A stretch of DNA of 32,678 nucleotides from Candidatus Rokuibacteriota bacterium. GTDB lineage: Bacteria; Methylomirabilota; Methylomirabilia; Rokubacteriales; CSP1-6. The stretch lies in the NCBI GenBank assembly GCA_016209635.1, contig JACQWC010000044.1, positions 1 to 32,678 on the forward strand, in the 5' to 3' direction. Below the pieces are notes generated by a model, which searched no databases, was not told where the DNA came from, and saw only the letters and a list, made by a program, of their open reading frames with translations. Below, piece after piece: positions 10,768 through 18,422 of the stretch. Within the stretch, counting starts at the first letter, position 1, and every line of letters begins with the position of its first letter. The position numbers and the translations under genes were made by a program.

Positions 10768-13700
10768 GCATGTCCCGTGGGCTTTCGCCTCGCTATCGTA
10801 CTCTCGCGATGATCGTCGGCATTCTCGCGGTCGCGGATGGAGTCATCGCTGCCGACCGCGGTACGACGCCCCAGCGGCACGGCACGGGCGCCGGCCAGGT
10901 CCGCTACGCCTATTTCTCGACGGCGTTCTTGCGGACCGGGAACGTCTCTGACGACGACATGCCGCTCGCCCACACGGAGTTCGAGATCGGCAAGGATAAG
11001 CAGGTCGTGTTCGTCGGCGCGATCAACAACCCGCACCGGAACTTCGTCCAGCGTATCGTGCTCAAGCGTCCGAACGGGACGATCCACACGACCGCCCGGA
11101 AGGAGTTTACGGCTACAACTCGCTTCAACTGGTTCTATTGGGCCAGGGAGTTTCCGATCGACGAATTGCGCGCTTACCCAGGCCGCTGGAGCGTCGATTA
11201 CTTTGTGGACGACCAGAATCTCGGAACGTACTCCTTCCTGCTCGGTGACGTCGCCATGCTAGCGCGCCTGCGGGAGCAGCGCGAGGGCCGACCGGGGTTG
11301 CCATCACCTGCCACCCCGCCGCGCGCGGAGCGGCCGACGTACGCCGTCGGCGAGAAGTGGTACCGGAACGACGGCGTCTACGAGCTTGTTCGGATCGAGA
11401 ACGACCGGTACGTGTTCGAAGCTCCCTCAGGCGTGCAGGTCCGCCTGACGCGGGATCTGACGATCGCGGCAGTGCGAAAGGAGCCGCTCCTGTCCGCCCA
11501 CCTGGAATTCGATCCCCCGCCACGGCTGGCCTGGCCCCTCGAGGTCGGAGCCTCCGGCGTGAGCGAGGTAACCGTGAGGAGTTCATATGCCTCGTGGCGT
11601 GCGGACGCCAGCGTCAGCTGGAAGGTCGAGGCCTACGAAGACGTCGTCACGGCCGCGGGCCGGTTCAAGGCTTTCAAGGTCTCCTTCACCCTGGGGCCGA
11701 CTCAACAGGGATTCGGTCGGCCCTCCCAGCGGGCGCCAGTCTCTGAGTACTGGCGGTTCGCCGTCTGGTACTCCCCGGAAGTGCGCCAGCTCGTGAAGCT
11801 GGATGGCACCGCGCCGCCTCTGCTGAATTTCGAGGTCGTGGCCCTCGACCGGCCGGGAGCGACCCCGCCGGCGGTCGCTGCGACACCGACCCCGTCTCCT
11901 CCTTCGCCTCCTCCCGCCGCACCGGCGCCTCGTGTGCCGCCGGCGATCGCGCTCCTCGAGCCGGTGTCCGGCACGCCGATCCACAGCGACGAGGTCACGC
12001 TGCGGATTGAGGTGAAAAGTCCTCACCGGCTCACCGTCCTCCGGATCGTTAGGATGGAGGCAGGGAGAACAGTGCCTGTCCAGGGCTTCTTCCCCCGGCG
12101 CGTTGCCGGTGAGCCCTGGGTGGTGGAGATGCGTCTCCCGCTCAACGAGGGCGACAACGTCATCATGATCGAGGCGTCAGACGAGCAGGGCGCCACCGCC
12201 ATCGAGAGGGTTACGCTGACGCGCCAGAGCCTGGTCGCGCTGGAGCTGCGTGGGCCGCCGGGCGCGCGGGTTCGGGTGAACCAGGATCAGCATGCCCTCA
12301 CCCCCCAGGGCACGCTCACCCTCGAGCTCCCGCCGGGCGCCTACCGCGTCGAGGCCTCGAAGGAAGGGTTCAAGCCCTCTCGCGAGACGGTGACGCTGGC
12401 GCCCGGGCAGACGCGGGTGACTCACGCCCTCGCGCTCACGCCATCGCCGCCGCCGACCATCGCCCTCGTCGGCCCGCGCACCGACGTGCCGCTGCACGCG
12501 GACAAGGTCCGGCTCAGCGTCCGCGTCACGAGTCCCGAGCGGCTCGCCTCGCTCAGGATCGCGAAGGGGGACGACATCCTCGGCACGTTCACTCCTGCTG
12601 CCGGCGCGCGGGCGGGGGAGCCCTGGCTCGTCGAGGCGGAGGTGAGCCTCGCCGAGGGCGTGAACCGGCTCACCCTGGGGGCAGCGGACGAGCACGGGGC
12701 GCGGACGGAGCAAACGGTGACGCTGACGCGCCAGAGCCTGATCGCGCTGGAGCTGCGGGGGCCGCCGGGGGCGGAGGTGAAGGTCAACCAGGACCGGTAC
12801 ACGCTCGGGTCCGAGGGGACGCTCGGGCTACAACTCCCGCCGGGGAGCTACCAGGTCGAGGGGAGCCGGGAGGGGTACCGGCCGACGCGGGAGACGCTGA
12901 CGCTGGCGCCGGGCCAGGGGAAAGCCGAGCACCGGCTGGGGATGGCGCCGGTGCCGCCGCCAAGGGCGGCGCTGCCGCCGGCGGACACGGAGGCGCCGCG
13001 GATCGCGATCAACTACCCGCCGGCGGAGGCGAGGATCGAGCGGGAGCAGATCGTGATCACGGGGCTCGTGACGGACAACACCGAGGTGGCGCGCGTCCAG
13101 ATCATGGTGAACGGTGTCGAGGCGGGCCAGCCACGGGATATCTCGGTCACGGGCGCCAAGGCGTTCCCGATCCGCGCTCCGGCGGCGCTCCAGCCCGGCG
13201 AGAACGTCATCGAGGTCACGGCGACCGATCGCGCCGGCAACGGCGCCCAGGTCGTCAGGATCGTGACGCGCGTCGTGCCGGCGCCGCAGGCGCCGCCCGT
13301 CATCGCGCGCGAGCGCTGGGCCGTGGTCGTCGGCGTCGGGCGGTACGAGAGCCCGCGGATCCCCGGGCTCCGGTACACGGTGCCGGACGCCGAGGCGATC
13401 TACCAGGTCCTGACCGGCCCCGCCGGGTTCAAGAAGGAGAACGTCCTCCTCCTCACGGACAAGACCGAGCGGCGGCCGACGCTCCGGAACATCAAGTACG
13501 CGCTCGGCACCTTCCTCGCGCGGTCGGCGAAGAAGGACGATACCGTGGTCATCTTCTTCGCGGGCCACGGAGCGCCCGAGGTGGACCTGAGAGGCATCGA
13601 GCGCGACGGCCTCGCCAAGTACCTGGTCCCCCAGGACGCGGACCCCGACGATCTCTACGCGACCGCTCTCCCGATGGAGGAGCTGCAGACGGTCTTCTCC

Positions 13701-14105
13701 CGCATCGAGGCCGAGCGCATGGTGGTCTTCCTCGACGCCTGCTACAGCGGCGCGGCCGGCGGTCGCACTTTCTCGGCGGGGCGGACGCGCGCGACGGACC
13801 TCGACGACCTCTTCCTCGAGCGGCTCACGCGCGCCAAGGGGCGCGCGGTCATCACCGCGTCCCGGCCCGCCGAGGTGTCGATCGAGCTGACCGAGCTGGG
13901 CCATGGCGTCTTCACCTACTACCTCGTCGAAGGGCTCAGGGGCGCCGCGGACCTGAACCGTGACGGCATCGTCTCGCTTCAGGAGCTGTACGAGTACCTC
14001 GAGCAGCAGGTGACGCGGAAGGCGCGGTCGGTCGGCGGCAACCAGCACCCGGTGATGAAGGGCGAGCTGGAGGGCGTCCTCCCGCTGGTGAAGGTCGGGC
14101 GATGA
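10764..14105 (+). CDS. Secreted caspase-like protease with three Ig-like and two PEGA modules
   Basis: The protein is 1113 residues and starts in an ATGA overlap with the previous caspase. The N-terminus (RYRTLAMIVGILAVADGVIAA) is a probable signal peptide. Residues about 45-165 form an unrecognised beta-rich domain absent from caspase 1. Residues about 187-375 are a third copy of the RAERPTY domain. Next come Ig-like (390-488), PEGA (489-560), Ig-like (563-657), PEGA (658-735) and Ig-like (745-840) modules, then the caspase domain (851-1113). The dyad is His935 (FFAGHGAPE) and Cys993 (FLDACYSG). An EF-hand-like loop lies at 1063-1074 (DLNRDGIVSLQE). It is the last intact gene of the sigma-led operon, followed by an antisense gene 44 bases later. 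Confidence 0.9.
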   Translation: MSMSRGLSPRYRTLAMIVGILAVADGVIAADRGTTPQRHGTGAGQVRYAYFSTAFLRTGNVSDDDMPLAHTEFEIGKDKQVVFVGAINNPHRNFVQRIVLKRPNGTIHTTARKEFTATTRFNWFYWAREFPIDELRAYPGRWSVDYFVDDQNLGTYSFLLGDVAMLARLREQREGRPGLPSPATPPRAERPTYAVGEKWYRNDGVYELVRIENDRYVFEAPSGVQVRLTRDLTIAAVRKEPLLSAHLEFDPPPRLAWPLEVGASGVSEVTVRSSYASWRADASVSWKVEAYEDVVTAAGRFKAFKVSFTLGPTQQGFGRPSQRAPVSEYWRFAVWYSPEVRQLVKLDGTAPPLLNFEVVALDRPGATPPAVAATPTPSPPSPPPAAPAPRVPPAIALLEPVSGTPIHSDEVTLRIEVKSPHRLTVLRIVRMEAGRTVPVQGFFPRRVAGEPWVVEMRLPLNEGDNVIMIEASDEQGATAIERVTLTRQSLVALELRGPPGARVRVNQDQHALTPQGTLTLELPPGAYRVEASKEGFKPSRETVTLAPGQTRVTHALALTPSPPPTIALVGPRTDVPLHADKVRLSVRVTSPERLASLRIAKGDDILGTFTPAAGARAGEPWLVEAEVSLAEGVNRLTLGAADEHGARTEQTVTLTRQSLIALELRGPPGAEVKVNQDRYTLGSEGTLGLQLPPGSYQVEGSREGYRPTRETLTLAPGQGKAEHRLGMAPVPPPRAALPPADTEAPRIAINYPPAEARIEREQIVITGLVTDNTEVARVQIMVNGVEAGQPRDISVTGAKAFPIRAPAALQPGENVIEVTATDRAGNGAQVVRIVTRVVPAPQAPPVIARERWAVVVGVGRYESPRIPGLRYTVPDAEAIYQVLTGPAGFKKENVLLLTDKTERRPTLRNIKYALGTFLARSAKKDDTVVIFFAGHGAPEVDLRGIERDGLAKYLVPQDADPDDLYATALPMEELQTVFSRIEAERMVVFLDACYSGAAGGRTFSAGRTRATDLDDLFLERLTRAKGRAVITASRPAEVSIELTELGHGVFTYYLVEGLRGAADLNRDGIVSLQELYEYLEQQVTRKARSVGGNQHPVMKGELEGVLPLVKVGR
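12990..13100 (+). repeat. 111-bp block identical to 9658-9768 (Ig-like module), copy 2
   Basis: This is the second copy of the exact match described at 9658-9768, located in the third Ig-like module of caspase 2. A less similar PEGA/Ig repeat also occurs earlier in this same gene (from about 12212), so the gene holds internal as well as intergenic copies of the module. Confidence 0.85.
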
Positions 14106-14149
14106 CCGTGGTGGCGAGAGGGCTGGCGTCAGGAGCCCGGGCGAGCCGC

Positions 14150-14695
14150 CTACGGCCAGATGGCGCCGAGCGTCAGCAGGAGGCCGGGAAAGTCGGGGTG
14201 CTCGACGACCTCGTCACCCCCGGCCCGGAGGACGAGCCGGTACCTGCCGGACTCGAGACGATAGCACTCGAGCCGCCGATCCTCGGGGTCCACGATCCAG
14301 AAGTGCGCGACCCCCAGCTCGGCGAGACGGGTCATCTTGGTGGTCCGGTCGTATCGGCGCGTCGCAGGCGACAGGACCTCGACGACCAGCGGCGGCGCGC
14401 CCTCGATTGCCCGGGCCGAGACCTGGGCCGGATCCGTCACGACGACGAGATCCGGCTGGACGACGTCCTGGCGCGTCAGGATGACGTCGATCGGCGCGTT
14501 GAAGACCTCGCCGAGTCCGCGCGCCTCGAAGTGGGCCTCGAGCCGTCGCTGGAGTCGCTTGGAGACACGCTGATGGAGAGGGCTCGGGGCGGGCGTCACG
14601 TGGAGCACTCCTGCCAGGAGCTCGTAGCGGTTCCTGTCGGAAGGGAGCCGCGCGTAGTCCTCGTAGGTGAGGGGCTGGTTGATCCTGCGACTCAT
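14150..14695 (-). CDS. Uma2-family (DUF820) endonuclease-like protein
   Basis: The protein is 181 residues, the normal size for this family, whose members have a PD-(D/E)XK restriction-like fold. Seen are the N-terminal LTYEDYARLP..NRYELLAGVL motif, the metal-binding Asp in VVQPDLVVVTD, the Glu in PPLVVEVLSP and the Lys in the RTTKMTRLAELGV segment, so the active-site set appears complete. A ribosome site (AAGGTG) lies about 5 bases before the ATG. It is antisense to all surrounding caspase genes and converges on caspase 2, so it looks like a later insertion. Uma2 genes are abundant and mobile in large genomes, and their function is poorly known. Confidence 0.88.
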   Translation of the reverse strand: MSRRINQPLTYEDYARLPSDRNRYELLAGVLHVTPAPSPLHQRVSKRLQRRLEAHFEARGLGEVFNAPIDVILTRQDVVQPDLVVVTDPAQVSARAIEGAPPLVVEVLSPATRRYDRTTKMTRLAELGVAHFWIVDPEDRRLECYRLESGRYRLVLRAGGDEVVEHPDFPGLLLTLGAIWP

Positions 14696-14746
14696 GGCCG
14701 CACCTTATCACGATCGCGATCGCCGTCCAGAGTATCGTTCCGATGA

Positions 14747-14827
14747 CGGACCGCTGTATCCACGCGCTACTCGCCGTTCACCCGGTCCTACAACTTCGGG
14801 TTCCGCTGCGCGAGGGCGGTCCCCTGA
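14747..14827 (+). pseudogene. Remnant of an FGE/SUMF1-type protein C-terminus
   Basis: From 14747 to the TGA at 14825-14827 an open frame encodes STRYSPFTRSYNFGFRCARAVP after a few residues. The NFGFRCAR ending is the hallmark of the C-terminus of FGE-sulfatase (SUMF1/EgtB/PvdO) domains, and the minus-strand gene at 30666-31481 ends similarly (HVGFRCA). An in-frame stop at 14744-14746 and the promoter-proximal part of the Uma2 gene precede it, so the rest of the gene is missing. FGE domains are often found together with caspase domains in bacteria, which fits the setting. Confidence 0.6.
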
Positions 14828-14835
14828 TGATGTTG

Positions 14836-14863
14836 ACTTCTGACTTCTGGGTTCTGAATTCTG
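14836..14863. repeat. Four tandem 7-bp repeats (NNTTCTG)
   Basis: The units acttctg, acttctg, ggttctg and aattctg run without gap immediately after the FGE remnant, then pass into GGGG. The tract is far less GC-rich than the surroundings. It may be a slippage product or part of an intergenic repeat family. Confidence 0.8.
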
Positions 14864-15079
14864 GGGTCGGGCGCCGGGACTCGACGATCACCGATCGATG
14901 AGAAGCTTCCGCGCCCTCCCGAGCAGACGCTGGGGATCCGCCTCGCTCTTGAGGCCGAGGCGCATAGCGGTCTCGGTCCCCCACTGGCGAAGCCGCTGCC
15001 AGCGGCGGGAGGCGGGGCGCCGTCACAGGGCGGATCAGTGCGCAGCGCGGCCATGTCTGGTCCATGGTAGTTTCGGGCG
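14864..15079. other. Non-coding stretch before the caspase 3 pseudogene
   Basis: Together with the remnant and repeat above, 14696-15079 is 384 bases without an intact gene. A 12-bp palindrome (cgatcgcgatcg) lies at 14711-14722, beside the Uma2 start. A small hairpin (gccgct, loop gcc, agcggc) lies at 14992-15006 with no T-tract, so it is not a convincing terminator. On the minus strand a 25-codon frame (14888-14965) reads MRLGLKSEADPQRLLGRARK and onward with coding-like composition, but it is too short to name. No promoter stands out for caspase 3. Confidence 0.5.
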
Positions 15080-15903
15080 ATGTTACGCACGATTAGCGTA
15101 CGCACGCGGGCAGGGGCGATCAAGCTCACGCTGCTGGTCGTGGCGCTTTGCCTGATTCCCTCCAGCGTCTCCGCGCAGCCACAGAAGTTGGCGGTCGTGA
15201 TCGGTCTCGGGAAGTACAAGGATCCGGCGATTCGGCCGCTCCGCTACCCAGCGGCCGACGCACGCGCCATACGCGACTGGCTGGTCGACTCCAGAGGTGG
15301 TGGCTTCCCCGTCGGCAACGTCCAGCTCCTGCTGGACGAGCAAGCGACGCAGAAGGCCCTGCGGTCGGCGCTCGGGACGACCTGGCGCGCCGGGCGGTCA
15401 AGGGCGATACCGTGTTCATCTACTACGCGGGTCATGGAGCGCTCGAAGCCGACCTCGCCAACCGCGAGCCGGACGGGCAGGCGAAGTACCTCGTACCGTA
15501 CGACGCCGACGCGAAGGACCTCTTCGCGAGCGCGATCAACATGACCGAGGTGGAGACCTTCTTCAGCCGAATCAGGGCGGAGACGGTGGTACTGGTCCTC
15601 GACACCTGCTATAGCGGCGCCGGCAGCGGCCGGGGCTTTGTCAACCTGCCAGCCGGCGGCCGCGACGTCGCGGTGAAGGGCGACTTCCTCGACCGGTTGG
15701 CGCAGGGGAAGGGGCGCGCCATCCTCACGGCGGCGGATGCGAACGAGGTCGCGCTCGAGGTCCCGGAGCTGAAACACGGATTGTTCACCTATCACTTCCT
15801 CGAAGGTCTCCGCGGCCGGGCGGACGCCCAGGGTAAAGGGTATGTCAGCCTTCAGGACGCGAGGGCGACCCGGCTCATCGCGAAGCCTCCGGCTCGATTC
15901 TAG
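15080..15903 (+). pseudogene. Third caspase-like gene, frameshifted and truncated
   Basis: The first part (from ATG 15080) has a signal peptide ending VSA-Q and the caspase opening QKLAVVIGLGKYKDP through ALRSALG. At about 15374-15376 one base is missing relative to the paralogues. The next frame continues with DDLARRAVKGDTVFIYYAGHG and on to a TAG at 15901-15903. His (15433-15435) and Cys (15607-15609, VLDTCYSG) codons survive. The C-terminus is shortened by about 35 residues against caspases 1 and 2, ending ARATRLIAKPPARF, and its calcium loop is degenerate (DAQGKGYVSLQD). It has no PEGA or Ig modules. Two defects favour decay, but the frameshift alone could be a sequencing or assembly error. 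Confidence 0.8.
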
Positions 15904-15994
15904 CCTTCACCGGTACCCGTGTCAGCGCCCAGAGATGGATACACCTACTCCCCCTGGAGCGTCGGGTCGAGGAGGTCGCGGTGTGGTTGCCGCT

Positions 15995-16516
15995 TTACAC
16001 GAGCCGGTCGAGCACCTCGGCGGGGACGCGCGCGCGCAGGGCCGGGTAGGCCTCCAGCAGCCGCGCGATGTCGGCCAGGTCCTTCTGGCGCTTGCTCGCA
16101 CGGCGGGTTGCGTCCGTGGCGGCCCAGAGCTTGCCTTGAAGGAGGTCCTCGAGGCAGGCGACGGGCAGGCGGAGGCCCAGCAGATCGCTGACCGCCGCGC
16201 GATCGACGAAGGGCGCGTACCGCGGGTCGGTCTGGATCTGGACGCGCAGCTCCGAGCCCGCCTCTGACACGTTCAGGCTGTGGGGAAAGCGCTCGACCCT
16301 GAATGCCCGGCGCATGAGCGCCTCGACCTCGGGGAGCTGATCGGTCGCGACCACGACATCGAGATCCAGGCTCACTACAGGCTCGGCGTAGGCGTTGACC
16401 GCCTGGCCGCCGACGAGGCAGTAGCGGATCCCGTGCTCCGCGAGCACGGCAATCAGCCGGTCGAGAAAGTCCGACCGGTCGGCGGTCACCACCTTCCAGA
16501 ACTCGCGCGCGCGCAT
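15995..16516 (-). CDS. Nucleotidyltransferase-fold protein (AbiEii/DUF6036-like)
   Basis: The protein is 173 residues. The core motif is seen at about 33-55: a GG loop (YCLVGGQAVNAY) followed by two metal-binding Asp residues (SLDLDVVV), the signature of the Pol-beta-like nucleotidyltransferase superfamily. A later helix (LEDLLQGKLWA..RRASKRQKDLADI) matches the helical end of AbiEii/DUF6036-type proteins, some of which are toxins that modify RNA. A typical partner gene is not visible on either side, so a toxin role is unsupported. AGG lies shortly before its ATG, and a TATGAT -10 box lies upstream. It is antisense to the caspase cluster, between pseudogene 3 and caspase 4. The 91 bases between its stop and the pseudogene hold nothing recognisable. 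Confidence 0.8.
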   Translation of the reverse strand: MRAREFWKVVTADRSDFLDRLIAVLAEHGIRYCLVGGQAVNAYAEPVVSLDLDVVVATDQLPEVEALMRRAFRVERFPHSLNVSEAGSELRVQIQTDPRYAPFVDRAAVSDLLGLRLPVACLEDLLQGKLWAATDATRRASKRQKDLADIARLLEAYPALRARVPAEVLDRLV

Positions 16517-16551
16517 GATCCTGAGCCGCCCACGGGCTGGCGCCCGCTACC

Positions 16552-16557
16552 ATCATA
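16552..16557 (-). promoter_or_regulatory. Possible -10 element of the nucleotidyltransferase gene
   Basis: The minus strand reads TATGAT (complement of 16552-16557), about 36 bases before the ATG. No good -35 is found at 16-18 bases; TTACAG is 20 bases away. Hence only a weak call. Confidence 0.3.
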
Positions 16558-16635
16558 GTCGAGCGGCCGCCTCCCCCTGTAAGGTTCTCCCGGCCCCGCC
16601 GTCGGTTGGGGTGGTCATGGCCGAGCGTGCGTCCG

Positions 16636-16644
16636 TGCTAACAT
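16636..16644 (+). promoter_or_regulatory. Possible extended -10 promoter of the nine-gene cluster
   Basis: TGCTAACAT fits an extended -10 (TGN followed by TAACAT), which can work without a strong -35. It would start transcription near 16651, about 60 bases before the GTG at 16710. The interval 16517-16709 otherwise holds no gene. Confidence 0.3.
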
Positions 16645-16709
16645 CGGCCACCAGATCGAGAGGGGTGCGGGCGAATGCCTGGAAGTCCCCGGAGATTGGG
16701 AACCCTCCC

Positions 16710-18422
16710 GTGAAGCGCCACGGCGTCGTCGCCGCCGTCCTGCTCGCCTGCGCCGTCCAGCCGTCTCCGTCAGACGCCCAGTGGTGGAAGGAGGCGACGC
16801 CCGCGAGCCGTCTCGACCAGCGCGTGCCGGACCCGTCGGGCCGGAGCGCGGCCCGCCTCAAGTGGGACGACGGCTACATCGAGGTCCAGGCGGGGGCGAC
16901 CGCCGACAGGGCCCTGGCCCTCAACCGCGCCCACGAGCGCGCCCTGGCCCTCGACGCCGCCCGCCAGCTCGCCTACTTCAAGCTCGCCGAGGTCGTCGAG
17001 GGCGTCGCGATCGACGGCGTCACCATCGTCAAGAACGCGATGGTCGCCGACCAGACCGTCCGCTCGACCGTGCAGGCGCGGATCCGCGGCGCTGTCGTCG
17101 TGAGCGAGAGCGCGCGCGATCTCCCGGACGGAGCGGTCTGGGCCGAGGTCGTGATGGGCCTCCGTCTCCGCGGGGCGGGGAGCGTCACCGAGTCCGTCGT
17201 TCCCTGGGCGGCGTCCCGGCCGGCGGATCCGTTCAGTCCCGACCCGGCCTTCCGCGTCAACGACCGCTACACGGGGCTCATTGTCGACGCCTCCGACGCC
17301 GGCTTCTCGCCGGCGCTGGCGCCGCGACTGGTCGAGGAGGGGAGCGGCAAGGTCCTCTTCGGCCCGCATACGGTGGAGCCGGCCTCCCTCGCCCAGCAGG
17401 GCGCGGTCGGCTACGCCGCGGGGATGGCCGACGCGAAAGCGAGCGGGCGCGTGGGCGCGAACCCGCTGATCGTCAGGGCGGTGGGCTCGGCCGGGAGCCG
17501 TAAGGGCGACCTCGTCGTTTCAGTGAGAGACGCCGAGCGGGTGCTCGCGGCGGATCGCGACGGCGCCTTCCTCCCGAAGGCGGCGATCGTCCTGGTCCTC
17601 GGCAAGGATCGACGGGAGCTTGCGGCTCGACCAGGGAAGCGGCACGCCCTCCTCGTCGGGGTGGACGAGTACCGGCGCACCGGCGATGGCGGCTTGCCGC
17701 GCCTGAAGTTCGCGGTGCGAGACGCGCGAGCGGTCGAGCGCGTCCTGGCGACGGCAGGCGGGTTCCCCTCGGACGCCGTCACGGTGCTCGAGGACCGATC
17801 CGCGACCCGGGAGCGGGTCGTCGAGGCCCTCCGGGCCCTGCGGGGCCGGGTTCGCGAGGAAGATAGCGTGGTCATCTACTTCTCGGGGCACGGCTCGGTC
17901 GGCAACGGCGACGACAGCCGCCCCCACTATTTCCTGGTGCCCCACGACGGCCACCTCGCCGATCTCGCGAGGACCGCGCTGATGGACGACCTCCTCGAGG
18001 AGCTGATCGGCCAGCTCGCCGCGCGGCAGGTGGTGGTGATCCTCGACACCTGCTACGCGGGCGCCGGGGCGGGAGCGATCCGCGTTCGGGGCGTGACGAA
18101 CCCGGGCGTGACGACGCGGCCTCCCGCGCGCCCGCTGATCGAGGCCTCGGCGGGCCGTGTTCTGCTATCCGCCAGCAAGCCCGACCAGGTCGCGTTCGAG
18201 GACGCTCAGCGCGCCGCGGGCGTCTTCAGCTCGTTCCTGGTCGAGGGGCTCGCCGGTGCCGCCGACCTCGACGGGGACGGCGCCATCACCGTGCTCGAGC
18301 TGTTCCAGTGGGTCTCGCCCCGCGTCCGCGACTACGCGCGCCGGGAATTCCAGGCGGAGCAGACTCCTGTCCTCGAGGTGCGCGGGCTCTCCGGTGAGAT
18401 CACGCTGGCGCGAAGACCGTGA
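16710..18422 (+). CDS. Secreted LPP20-like domain fused to a caspase-like protease
   Basis: The protein is 570 residues. GTG 16710 is preferred because it starts a clean signal peptide (MKRHGVVAAVLLACAVQPSP, cleaved near SDA-Q); upstream in-frame starts add an unlikely leader. Residues about 45-300 resemble, across both halves, the stand-alone LPP20-like protein encoded at 23466-24323: EGVAIDGVTIV versus RGVAIDGRTTV, and YTGLIVDASDAGFSPALAPR versus YSGLVIDARGLGVRPAMAPK. Residues 311-570 are a caspase domain with His394 (YFSGHGS) and Cys448 (ILDTCYAG), and an EF-hand-like loop at 519-530 (DLDGDGAITVLE). The fusion places a protease on a FlgP/LPP20-type envelope module. It is the first gene of the nine-gene cluster, and its stop overlaps the M48 start (TGATG). 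Confidence 0.88.
   Translation: MKRHGVVAAVLLACAVQPSPSDAQWWKEATPASRLDQRVPDPSGRSAARLKWDDGYIEVQAGATADRALALNRAHERALALDAARQLAYFKLAEVVEGVAIDGVTIVKNAMVADQTVRSTVQARIRGAVVVSESARDLPDGAVWAEVVMGLRLRGAGSVTESVVPWAASRPADPFSPDPAFRVNDRYTGLIVDASDAGFSPALAPRLVEEGSGKVLFGPHTVEPASLAQQGAVGYAAGMADAKASGRVGANPLIVRAVGSAGSRKGDLVVSVRDAERVLAADRDGAFLPKAAIVLVLGKDRRELAARPGKRHALLVGVDEYRRTGDGGLPRLKFAVRDARAVERVLATAGGFPSDAVTVLEDRSATRERVVEALRALRGRVREEDSVVIYFSGHGSVGNGDDSRPHYFLVPHDGHLADLARTALMDDLLEELIGQLAARQVVVILDTCYAGAGAGAIRVRGVTNPGVTTRPPARPLIEASAGRVLLSASKPDQVAFEDAQRAAGVFSSFLVEGLAGAADLDGDGAITVLELFQWVSPRVRDYARREFQAEQTPVLEVRGLSGEITLARRP

Noticed and set aside
14833-14860. TTGACT / TGAATT with a 16-base spacer as a promoter for caspase 3
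   Set aside because: Both boxes fall inside the 7-bp tandem repeat, so the match may come from repeat composition, and the start codon is 220 bases away.
14992-15006. Hairpin gccgct-gcc-agcggc as an intrinsic terminator
   Set aside because: The stem is only 6 bp with no T-run after it, and similar chance hairpins are frequent in such GC-rich DNA.
15370-15380. Programmed frameshifting in caspase 3
   Set aside because: No slippery heptamer or following stem is evident, and the gene is also truncated at its end, so mutation or sequence error is simpler.
15995-16516. A type IV (AbiE-like) toxin-antitoxin pair
   Set aside because: Only the nucleotidyltransferase is present. No AbiEi-like or other antitoxin frame lies on either side.
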